Shown: piece by piece, positions 1 to 6,051 of the stretch
How positions within the stretch are numbered: the first letter of the stretch is position 1
Layout of the letters: each line of letters opens with the position of its first letter
Source of the DNA: JBGTKH01 sp041744735
Lineage (GTDB): Bacteria > Planctomycetota > Planctomycetia > Pirellulales > Pirellulaceae
Direction of reading: 5' to 3'
DNA length: 10,337 bases
Assembly (NCBI GenBank): GCA_041744735.1
Contig: JBGTKH010000086.1
Location: 1 to 10,337, forward strand
Translations under genes and position numbers: made by a program
The notes under the pieces: model-generated
The model's input: only the letters and a program-made list of their open reading frames with translations
What the model was told of the DNA's origin: nothing
The model's database searches: none

Positions 1-66
1 CTTTTTCCGTTTTGGCGATTTTGGATGAACGGAATTAGCAGGCGGATTCCGCCAAAACGGAAAAAG
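1..66. repeat. 66-bp inverted repeat with perfect 17-bp arms
   Basis: Bases 1-17 and 50-66 are perfect reverse complements (arm CTTTTTCCGTTTTGGCG) around a 32-nt centre. A second, competing 13-nt palindrome (GGCGGA-T-TCCGCC, 41-53) overlaps the right arm. The arms begin with C-T5 and end with A5-G, so neither direction leaves a U-tract after the stem and a standard intrinsic terminator is unlikely. The arm begins at the first base of the window, so it may extend further left. It could be a small non-autonomous element with terminal inverted repeats or a regulatory hairpin before folE; the sequence does not decide. Confidence 0.7.
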
Positions 67-93
67 ACTCCCGACCCCGTTCGCACGGCATCC

Positions 94-122
94 TTGACCG
101 TGCTAGGAGCGACTTCTACGAT
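94..122 (+). promoter_or_regulatory. Putative sigma70-type promoter for folE
   Basis: TTGACC (94-99, 5 of 6 to the -35 consensus) is followed after exactly 17 nt by TACGAT (117-122, 4 of 6 to the -10 consensus). Transcription would start near 129, giving a short leader of about 18 nt before the folE ATG at 147. This rests on motif matching only; planctomycete promoters are poorly characterised. Confidence 0.4.
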
Positions 123-146
123 GGATCGATTGCAACTTCCAGTGAG

Positions 147-758
147 ATGTCTAGTGTGTGTTCGATGAGCAGTGGCAACGGCAGCGAGAATCACGTCGAT
201 TTGGAACGAATTCAACGCGCGGTGCGCGAGATTTTGGCGGCCGTCGGCGAGAATCCCGACCGCGAAGGATTGCGCGAGACGCCCGCGCGCGTGGCCCGTA
301 TGTACGCCGAGATGTTCCGCGGCTTGAAGGACGACCCGCGCGTTCACTTGCAAAAGGTGTTCACGGAAAAGTACGACGAAGTGGTGCTGGTCCGAGACAT
401 CAGCTTCTGCAGCATGTGCGAGCACCACCTGCTGCCGTTCATGGGCAAGGCGCACATCGGTTATCTGCCCAACGGCAAGGTGATCGGGCTGAGTAAACTG
501 GCGCGGGTTGTGGAATCGTTGTCCAGCCGGCCGCAGGTGCAAGAGCGGATGACCGAGGACATTGCGAATTTGCTGGTCGGTGAGTTGGACGCGAAGGGCG
601 TGGCAGTGGTGGTCGAGGCCACGCACACCTGCATGACGATTCGCGGCGTGCGAAAACCCGGCAGCTTGTGCGTGACGTCGGCGATGAAGGGACTGTTCCG
701 CGACAACGTCGCTTCGCGGGCGGAAGTGATGCAACTGATCTACGGGCATCAACGGTAA
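147..758 (+). CDS. folE: GTP cyclohydrolase I (FolE)
   Basis: This 203-residue protein is type I GTP cyclohydrolase, the cytosolic zinc enzyme that converts GTP to 7,8-dihydroneopterin triphosphate, the first step of tetrahydrofolate and biopterin synthesis. The catalytic core is complete. C91-E-H-H94 and C162 give the Cys/His/Cys zinc site, and the 71-residue spacing from C91 to C162 equals that between Cys110 and Cys181 of the E. coli enzyme. H93 and H160 fit the catalytic histidines. The substrate-binding stretch around residues 112-133 (VIGLSKLAR, then SRPQVQER) is intact. The start is the ATG at 147, with an in-frame ATG at 165 as an alternative since the first ~16 residues look non-conserved; no strong Shine-Dalgarno decides it. 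The next gene begins 4 nt after the stop, so the two are probably cotranscribed. Confidence 0.97.
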   Translation: MSSVCSMSSGNGSENHVDLERIQRAVREILAAVGENPDREGLRETPARVARMYAEMFRGLKDDPRVHLQKVFTEKYDEVVLVRDISFCSMCEHHLLPFMGKAHIGYLPNGKVIGLSKLARVVESLSSRPQVQERMTEDIANLLVGELDAKGVAVVVEATHTCMTIRGVRKPGSLCVTSAMKGLFRDNVASRAEVMQLIYGHQR

Positions 759-762
759 GCGC

Positions 763-1557
763 GTGACGATCCTCTGGCAGATTCTGACGCAGTTTGTCTT
801 TCGGCTCACGTTCGGCGTTTCGCTGGCCATGTCGATCACACCGGCGCGGCTGGTGACCAGCGGCTTCTATCGCGTGCACCTGTGGGTGTTGATGGGGCTG
901 AACACGTTTGCCGCGCTGGCGATTTACTCCAGCCAGCCGTCGTTTGCGGACGGGCCGGTTGATTGGTCTGTGGTGTTTGGCTTTGCCATCGTCGCCATAC
1001 TGACCAGCTACGCCGGCTCCGTGATCTGGCTGTACGAAAAATCACGGGCGGGGGGCATAGTGCTGTATTTGGTGACGCTCATTGCGCTGCTGGCCGCAAT
1101 TCTGGCAACGCCGTGGCGGCAACCGACGACTGGGTTGGGCGTGACGTTGGGCGTGCTGGACTTGATCAGTGGCGGGTGGCTGCTGGGATCGACAATGGCC
1201 GCCATGCTGTTGGGTCACTGGTACCTGAACACGCCCACGATGGAATTGGTGCCTCTGAAGCGATTGGTGCTGTTGATGGTTGCGGCGATCATCGGGCGGA
1301 CGCTGCTCTGTGCGGTGGGGTTATCGCTGGTAGTTTACAGCGGACAGTCGCAAGACACCAGTTGGTGGCTGTTCATCGCGCTGCGCTGGCTGTCGGGGCT
1401 GCTGGGCACCATGATGCTGGCTCTGTTGACCTGGCAGACGCTGAAAATACCCAACACGCAAAGTGCCACGGGGATCCTCTACGCCGGATTGATTCTGGCC
1501 TTCATTGGCGAATTGACCGCGGCGCTACTGTCGGTCGATGCCTTGTATCCTCTATGA
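763..1557 (+). CDS. Multi-pass membrane protein of unknown function
   Basis: I do not recognise this 264-residue protein. It is very hydrophobic, with about eight likely transmembrane helices near residues 5-23, 39-56, 68-91, 98-116, 125-150, 166-192, 201-226 and 236-256, and only short loops. There is no cleavable signal peptide and no obvious enzymatic motif. A Gly-His-Trp-Tyr-Leu-Asn stretch at 151-156, at the end of the fifth helix, and a nearby Pro-Leu-Lys-Arg are the most motif-like parts; the buried-edge histidine could bind a metal or cofactor, but that is speculation. The start is a GTG 4 nt after the folE stop; an ATG at 829 would remove the first helix and is less likely. Tight spacing puts it in the folE transcript, which does not by itself imply a pterin-related role. 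Confidence 0.8.
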   Translation: MTILWQILTQFVFRLTFGVSLAMSITPARLVTSGFYRVHLWVLMGLNTFAALAIYSSQPSFADGPVDWSVVFGFAIVAILTSYAGSVIWLYEKSRAGGIVLYLVTLIALLAAILATPWRQPTTGLGVTLGVLDLISGGWLLGSTMAAMLLGHWYLNTPTMELVPLKRLVLLMVAAIIGRTLLCAVGLSLVVYSGQSQDTSWWLFIALRWLSGLLGTMMLALLTWQTLKIPNTQSATGILYAGLILAFIGELTAALLSVDALYPL

Positions 1558-1576
1558 TAGAAAATGCGTTTCATCC

Positions 1577-1654
1577 GTAGCCGAAGTCGTGAGACTTCGG
1601 AAACGTGCGATTCGGAAGCCTGCGACGGGACCGAATTCTCACGAATTCGGCTAC
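1577..1654. repeat. Paired-hairpin intergenic repeat, GTAG...CTAC type
   Basis: The element begins GTAG and ends CTAC. It holds two perfect 8-bp hairpins: CCGAAGTC-GTGA-GACTTCGG (1581-1600) and CCGAATTC-TCAC-GAATTCGG (1631-1650). The 30 nt between them is unpaired. The loops GTGA and TCAC are complementary, so the second hairpin is an inverted near-copy of the first. The first 26 bp (1577-1602) recur exactly, in inverse orientation, at 10174-10199 and 10257-10282. It lies 19 nt after the stop of the membrane protein gene. With no U-tract it is not a classical terminator, though it might stop transcription or protect RNA ends in the way REP elements do. Confidence 0.85.
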
Positions 1655-1695
1655 GGTATTGTGTCGAACTTGGAACCACGGAAACTGCCGCTTAA

Positions 1696-2187
1696 ATGAA
1701 CATCGCTTTTGCTTGCCCGAAGTGTGACCGGACGGTTCAAATTGAACTGTCGGACAACACGAGCCAACTCGCGTGTTCGCACTGCGGTTACATCCTGAAC
1801 GCCGCGGCCGGTGCTGTCGAGCAGGGCGAAGTGCATCGCTGTCGAGTGTGCGGTGGTCACGATTTGTTTGTGCGGAAGGATTTTTCTCAGCGGCTCGGTG
1901 TGACGATTGTGGTGATTGGTTTTATCGCCAGCAGCGTCACATGGTACTTTCATTTGGTCGCGGCGACGTTCGGCATCCTGTTCGCCACGGCACTGATCGA
2001 CGTTGTGCTGTACCTGTGTGTGGGCAACTTGCTGCAATGTTACGCCTGCCGTTCGGAGTACCGCGGCGTTGCGGACCTCGAACAGCACGAGCCGTTCGAT
2101 TTGGAAGTCCACGAACGCCATCGGCAGCAAGCGGCACGGTTGGCGGAAAGTGCGAAACAGTCAAACGCCGCGGACAAAGTAATTTAG
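1696..2187 (+). CDS. Small zinc-ribbon membrane protein, unknown function
   Basis: This 163-residue protein has no family I can name. The N-terminal part (residues 7-30) is a zinc-ribbon-like knuckle pair, C7-P-K-C10 and C27-S-H-C30. A third CxxC lies at C49-R-V-C52, followed by Gly-Gly. Two transmembrane helices follow at about 68-85 and 87-109, then a fourth CxxC at C115-Y-A-C118 just after the membrane. The polar C-terminal tail (125-163) is rich in Glu, His, Arg and Gln and probably helical. With four CxxC pairs it could bind two zinc ions, the first from pairs 1+2 and the second from pairs 3+4, which would be brought together across the helical hairpin with both termini on the cytoplasmic side (inference). 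The start is the ATG at 1696. The gene stands alone between two hairpin repeats, and its TAG stop overlaps the next repeat by one base. Confidence 0.8.
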   Translation: MNIAFACPKCDRTVQIELSDNTSQLACSHCGYILNAAAGAVEQGEVHRCRVCGGHDLFVRKDFSQRLGVTIVVIGFIASSVTWYFHLVAATFGILFATALIDVVLYLCVGNLLQCYACRSEYRGVADLEQHEPFDLEVHERHRQQAARLAESAKQSNAADKVI

Positions 2188-2259
2188 TAGGACGGATTGC
2201 CAATCCGTCCGTGGCTTAGCAATCAATCGCAGGACGGACGGATTGGCAATCCGTCCTAC
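2187..2259. repeat. Perfect 24-bp inverted repeat of two palindromic hairpins
   Basis: Arms 2187-2210 and 2236-2259 are perfect 24-bp reverse complements separated by 25 nt. The left arm begins GTAG and the right ends CTAC. Each arm is itself a hairpin: GGACGGATT-GCC-AATCCGTCC on the left and GGACGGATT-GGC-AATCCGTCC on the right, with 9-bp stems. The design matches the element at 1577-1654 (two hairpins in inverted order, complementary loops, GTAG/CTAC ends), but the stem sequence is unrelated. It begins on the last base of the preceding TAG stop. No protein is encoded; no U-tract follows. Confidence 0.88.
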
Positions 2260-2296
2260 GGGACCATTTAACCTCAAGTCGCGTTAGTCGCCGCCT

Positions 2297-5200
2297 ATGG
2301 ATCAAGAACGAGAACGGGTCCAAGCCGATTTACGCGGGCTGATTGCCGGCGAGGTTCGCTGCGACGATGTCTTCCTGCAGATGTACGCCAGCGACGCCAG
2401 TATCTACGAGATCAAGCCGCTGGGTGTCGTGCGTCCGCGGAATACGGCGGATGTGGTGGCCACGATGCGTTATGCCGCGGAGAACGACCTGCCGATCCAC
2501 GCCCGCGGGGCAGGAACGGGGCTGGCCGGCGAATCGCTGGGGACGGGTCTGATTCTGGATTTCTCGTACTCGATGCGCCGTATTGTTGGGCAAGATATCA
2601 ACACGGTGCGCGTCCAGCCGGGCGTCGTTCACGCACAGTTGAATCGCTTTCTCGCCGCGAGCGGCCGATTGTTTGGCCCTGACCCGGCGACTCGCAGCGT
2701 GACGACAATGGGCAGCGTGCTGGCCATCGACGGCGCGGGCAGTCATTGGTTGCGCTACGGTTCGGCCAGCCGACACATCGTGAGCATGCAAGTCGTGTTG
2801 GCGGACGGCGAAGTGATGGAGGTCGGCCGGCATCCAATTGCCGAAACCGGCGGGCAAGAGACGAATCCGCGCCGCGGCGAGCTGATTCGGAGGCTGGCGG
2901 AAGTGATCACGCGGCACGAAGCTCTGATCGAAGTGCATCGTCCCAAATCGCATGTCAATCGTTCGGGCTATCGTCTGCACGACGTGCTGCGTGACGGTCA
3001 CTTGGATTTGGCCAAGCTGCTGGTCGGGTCGGAAGGCACGCTGGCGTTGATCACCGAAGCCACGGTGAAAACCGAGCCGCTGCCGAAGTTTCGCGGCGTG
3101 GTGCTGCTGTTCTTCGATCGCCTGGAAAGCGCCGCACAGGGGGCGCTGCTGGTGACGGAACTGGGCGTCAGCTCCTGCGACTTGATGGACCGGCGGCTGC
3201 TGACGATCGCGCGCGAAGCCGACGTGCGTTACGAACTGCTAATTCCAAAGGCGGCCGAGGCGATGCTGCTGATCGAATGCGACGGGGACGATTTAGGCGA
3301 GGTCCGCGCACGGCTCGAACAAATTGTGGTCCGCCTGCAGCGGCGTAAGAGGTTGGCGTTCGACTCACGCACGACGGTGGAACAAGACGAACGCGATTTT
3401 TATTGGCGGCTGGCGCGACGCGTGATCCCGACGTTGTATCGGCTAAAAGGTTCCTCGCGGGCATTGCCGTTTGTCGAGGACATGGCGGTGGCGCCCGACA
3501 AGTTGCCGGACTTTCTCGTGCGCTTGCAGAACGTCATGAAGACTCACCAAGTCACCGCGTCGCTGTTCGCGCACGCCGGCCACGGCCAATTGCACGTGCG
3601 GCCGTTCTTGGATCTGGCCAAAGCGGACGACATTCGCAAGATGCAGGACTTGGCTTGCGACTTGTACCATCAGGTCTTGGAAGTCGGCGGCACGATCAGC
3701 GGCGAACACGGCGACGGGCTGAGCCGCACCTGGTTCGTGCGCCAGCAGCACGGGCCGCTATACGATGTGTTTCGCGAAGTCAAACGCATCTTCGACCCCC
3801 AGAACATTCTGAATCCGGGCAAGGTTGTGGCCGACATGCCGCAGCCACTGACGAAAAACTTGCGGCTGGTGGTCGCCGTGCCCGCCGTCTCTCGGCAGAC
3901 CGGTGTGCAACCGGTGGCGGTTGATACAGCGGCCGCCGAATCGAGTACGCTGGTTTCGTCCGGGCCGATTGAATTACAGTTGGTGTGGAAGCAGGAAGAT
4001 ATTGCTTTCACGGCGCGAACCTGCAACGGCTGCGGCCGCTGTCGGACCCAGTCGCCGGGCGAGCGAATGTGCCCGATCTTCCGCTTCGCACCGGCCGAAG
4101 AGGCATCGCCGCGAGCGAAGGCCAACTTGATGCGAGCGATTCTGACTGGCCGGCTCGATCCGACGGAATTGGCCGGCGACACGCTCAAGTCGGTCGCCGA
4201 TTTGTGCGTGAATTGTCATCAGTGCCGGCTGGAGTGTCCGGCGAACGTCGACATTCCCAAGCTGATGATCGAATGCAAAGCCCAGTACGTCGCAACCAAC
4301 GGTTTGCGGCCCGACGATTGGTGCATGACGCGGTTGGATTTGATTTCGGCCTGGGGCAGCCGGCTGCATCCGCTGACCAATTGGGCGATCGGCAATCGCG
4401 TGATGCGCTGGCTGATCGAGAAGTCAATCGGGATCGCTCAAGGCCGCAAGCTGCCGCGTTTCGCCGCGCGGAGTTTCATGCGGCGTGCCCATCGGCGACG
4501 GCTGACTCGGCCCACGCGCCGCACGGGCCGCAAGGTGTTGTTCTTCGTCGACATCTATCCGAATTGGTACGACGTGTCGCTGGCCGACGCACTCGTGGCA
4601 GTCCTCGAACACAACGGCGTCGCGGTTTACGTGCATCCGGACCAATTGCATTCGGGCATGGCGGCGCTCTCGATGGGAGCGGTCGATCGAGCCCGCGCGT
4701 TGGCTCAAAAAAACGTGGCCATTCTGGCCGAGGCCGTTCGTCAAGGCTATCACATTGTGACGACCGAGCCCTCCGCGGCGCTGTGCCTGACACACGAATA
4801 TCCGAACCTGCTGGACGACGAGGACGCACAACTCGTGGCCGACAACACCAGTGAAGCCTGCACGTATCTGTGGCGCATGCATCAAAGCGGCAAGCTGGAA
4901 TTGGATCTGAAGCCGATCAATGAAACCGTCGGCTATCATTTGCCCTGTCACGTGAAGGCGCTCGAAGTCGGCACGCCGGGGGAAAACCTGTTGCGGCTGA
5001 TTCCAGGGCTGAGCGTGCAGCGCGTGGAGAAGGGATGTTCCGGCATGGCCGGCACATTCGGGCTGAAGCGAGAGAATTACCGCAGCAGCCTACGCGCCGG
5101 CTGGGGGCTGATCTCGGCCCTGCGCGATCCCAGCATTCACGTCGGCACCACCGAATGCAGCACGTGTAAAATGCAAATGGAACAAGGCACGACGAAACCG

Positions 5201-5299
5201 ACCGTGCATCCGCTGAAGCTATTGGCTCTCTCCTACGGCTTGATGCCCGAGCTGTCGACGCTGCTGTCGGCTCGGGGCCAGGAGTTGATTGTCACGTGA
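2297..5299 (+). CDS. Fused FAD / [4Fe-4S] D-2-hydroxyacid dehydrogenase (YdiJ / GlcD-GlcF type)
   Basis: This 1000-residue protein fuses a GlcD-like flavoprotein to a GlcF-like iron-sulfur protein, as in E. coli YdiJ (D-2-hydroxyglutarate dehydrogenase), whose length is similar. Such enzymes oxidise a D-2-hydroxyacid (2-hydroxyglutarate, lactate or glycolate) and pass electrons through iron-sulfur clusters to the respiratory chain. Residues ~40-220 are the PCMH-type FAD-binding domain with A69-RGAGTGLAG-78. Residues ~230-520 are the FAD-linked oxidase C-terminal domain, with the histidine-rich H426-A-G-H429...H433 and GEHGDG at 469-474, expected at the active site and flavin. Two [4Fe-4S] motifs follow: C576/C579/C582/C591-Pro and C637/C640/C643/C647-Pro. 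The CCG-type cysteine-rich region at ~750-990 has C884, C914, C954 and C957. The substrate cannot be read from sequence. The last four bases, GTGA, overlap the moaD start, so translation is probably coupled. Confidence 0.9.
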   Translation: MDQERERVQADLRGLIAGEVRCDDVFLQMYASDASIYEIKPLGVVRPRNTADVVATMRYAAENDLPIHARGAGTGLAGESLGTGLILDFSYSMRRIVGQDINTVRVQPGVVHAQLNRFLAASGRLFGPDPATRSVTTMGSVLAIDGAGSHWLRYGSASRHIVSMQVVLADGEVMEVGRHPIAETGGQETNPRRGELIRRLAEVITRHEALIEVHRPKSHVNRSGYRLHDVLRDGHLDLAKLLVGSEGTLALITEATVKTEPLPKFRGVVLLFFDRLESAAQGALLVTELGVSSCDLMDRRLLTIAREADVRYELLIPKAAEAMLLIECDGDDLGEVRARLEQIVVRLQRRKRLAFDSRTTVEQDERDFYWRLARRVIPTLYRLKGSSRALPFVEDMAVAPDKLPDFLVRLQNVMKTHQVTASLFAHAGHGQLHVRPFLDLAKADDIRKMQDLACDLYHQVLEVGGTISGEHGDGLSRTWFVRQQHGPLYDVFREVKRIFDPQNILNPGKVVADMPQPLTKNLRLVVAVPAVSRQTGVQPVAVDTAAAESSTLVSSGPIELQLVWKQEDIAFTARTCNGCGRCRTQSPGERMCPIFRFAPAEEASPRAKANLMRAILTGRLDPTELAGDTLKSVADLCVNCHQCRLECPANVDIPKLMIECKAQYVATNGLRPDDWCMTRLDLISAWGSRLHPLTNWAIGNRVMRWLIEKSIGIAQGRKLPRFAARSFMRRAHRRRLTRPTRRTGRKVLFFVDIYPNWYDVSLADALVAVLEHNGVAVYVHPDQLHSGMAALSMGAVDRARALAQKNVAILAEAVRQGYHIVTTEPSAALCLTHEYPNLLDDEDAQLVADNTSEACTYLWRMHQSGKLELDLKPINETVGYHLPCHVKALEVGTPGENLLRLIPGLSVQRVEKGCSGMAGTFGLKRENYRSSLRAGWGLISALRDPSIHVGTTECSTCKMQMEQGTTKPTVHPLKLLALSYGLMPELSTLLSARGQELIVT

Positions 5300-5541
5300 A
5301 AGTGCAAGTGAAATTATTCGCCGTCGCCAAGCAACTGGCCGGCAGCGAGACCGTGGAAGTCGAACTGCCAACCGGCGCGACGTTGGCCCAGTTGCGAGCC
5401 GCCCTTGCCGCCCAATCGCCAACGTTAGCCCACTTGGCGAGTCACGCGATGTTTGCCATCAACGCCGAATACGCCGAGAACTCGATAACGATTCCACCGG
5501 CCGCCGAAATCGCCTGCATCCCGCCGGTCAGCGGCGGTTAA
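5296..5541 (+). CDS. moaD: Molybdopterin synthase small subunit, sulfur carrier (MoaD)
   Basis: This 81-residue ubiquitin-fold protein ends in Pro-Val-Ser-Gly-Gly (G80-G81), the tail that is adenylated by MoeB and turned into a thiocarboxylate. That tail inserts into MoaE and donates sulfur to cyclic pyranopterin monophosphate to make molybdopterin. Length and the N-terminal strand (MKVQVKLFAVAKQLAG) are typical of MoaD. The start is a GTG at 5296 whose last bases are the TGA of the dehydrogenase gene; no other start in this frame keeps the first beta strand. moaE follows downstream, but not directly: two unrelated genes intervene. A good promoter for those genes lies over the moaD stop. The adenylating enzyme MoeB is not in the window. 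Confidence 0.93.
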   Translation: MKVQVKLFAVAKQLAGSETVEVELPTGATLAQLRAALAAQSPTLAHLASHAMFAINAEYAENSITIPPAAEIACIPPVSGG

Positions 5542-5567
5542 CTTCGTATTAGGCGGTATGGTATAAT
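5538..5567 (+). promoter_or_regulatory. Putative extended -10 promoter for the HEPN cassette
   Basis: A perfect TATAAT (5562-5567) is preceded by TG one base upstream (TGGTATAAT, 5559-5567), the extended -10 form. TTAACT at 5538-5543, 18 nt upstream, matches the -35 consensus at 4 of 6. The -35 covers the moaD stop codon. Transcription would begin near 5574, giving a leader of about 64 nt before the ATG at 5638. It is the best promoter match seen in the window and suggests that the two following genes can be expressed independently of the moa genes. Confidence 0.6.
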
Positions 5568-5625
5568 TCCACAGTGTGTAGATCGTGTGGCAGAATACGG
5601 CGTGGCGGTCGTCGCCCAATGCAAT

Positions 5626-5630
5626 GGAGA
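5626..5630 (+). promoter_or_regulatory. Shine-Dalgarno GGAGA deciding the start at 5638
   Basis: GGAGA ends 7 nt before the ATG at 5638, ideal spacing. The longer reading from a GTG at 5587 has no comparable site, so the start at 5638 is preferred. Confidence 0.6.
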
Positions 5631-5637
5631 CCAATCA

Positions 5638-6051
5638 ATGGCAGGAGCATGGACAACTGAGCGATTTCCGCTCTTCGCGGACGAATTACGCCGACTCGCA
5701 GAACAACACCGCGAGCTTGAAGATGAACCGTTACGTTTGGCAATCTCGTATGACCCGGGACGTGACTCGCAAGACGTCTTTTTGTTTGAAGTGGTCGAGC
5801 ACTTTGGCAGCAACGCAGTGAGCCCGGATAAAGAACTGTTCGAGGTGTCCTTCGGAAGCACTTCGGAATTCTCCTTACCGCAGCAATCACAACTGCATCT
5901 GGTTTTGACCAATCCCAACGAGCTTCGCGCGGCGCTGGCCGAACACTGGCCATCGGTGGAAGAAATTCGCCAAGCCGTTGGGCGCGGGGACTTTGTCAAA
6001 CTGAACTCGGACGAAACTGGTGAAGAACTGATGGAGCTGCTATGTGGATGA
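5638..6051 (+). CDS. Acidic partner protein of a HEPN gene, unrecognised family
   Basis: With the ATG at 5638 this is a 137-residue protein; a GTG at 5587 would give 154 residues with a poorly structured extra N terminus. I cannot assign a family. It is strongly acidic: by hand count 27 Asp/Glu against 11 Lys/Arg, with an acidic tail (D-E-T-G-E-E-L-M-E-L). An N-terminal helix (about 8-27, LFADELRRLAEQHRELEDE) is followed by strand-rich sequence including ISYDPGRDSQDVFLFEVVEHFG and LHLVLTNP. I looked for the Gly-Ser...Asp-x-Asp signature of MNT nucleotidyltransferases, the common HEPN partners, and did not find it. The stop overlaps the HEPN gene by 8 nt, so the two are translationally coupled. 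Gene order, acidity and coupling fit an antitoxin or neutralising partner, but that is inference. Local GC is lower than in the moa genes. Confidence 0.75.
   Translation: MAGAWTTERFPLFADELRRLAEQHRELEDEPLRLAISYDPGRDSQDVFLFEVVEHFGSNAVSPDKELFEVSFGSTSEFSLPQQSQLHLVLTNPNELRAALAEHWPSVEEIRQAVGRGDFVKLNSDETGEELMELLCG
6033..6036 (+). promoter_or_regulatory. Shine-Dalgarno GGAG for the HEPN gene
   Basis: GGAG inside the end of the upstream gene lies 7 nt before the GTG at 6044. An in-frame stop (TGA, 6029-6031) just upstream rules out earlier starts, so this GTG is the only good start for a complete HEPN domain. Confidence 0.6.

Noticed and set aside
963..1580. 205-codon open frame overlapping the membrane protein gene
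   Set aside because: Gly/Ala/Arg/His-rich composition typical of out-of-frame reading of GC-rich DNA. The overlapped frame encodes a coherent multi-helix membrane protein.
1577..1654. Intrinsic terminator after the membrane protein gene
   Set aside because: The hairpins are strong but neither is followed by a U-tract in either direction. Exact copies elsewhere show that it is a dispersed repeat.
5587..5637. GTG start at 5587 for the HEPN partner gene
   Set aside because: No Shine-Dalgarno precedes it and the added 17 residues look unstructured. The ATG at 5638 has GGAGA at ideal spacing. It cannot be fully excluded.
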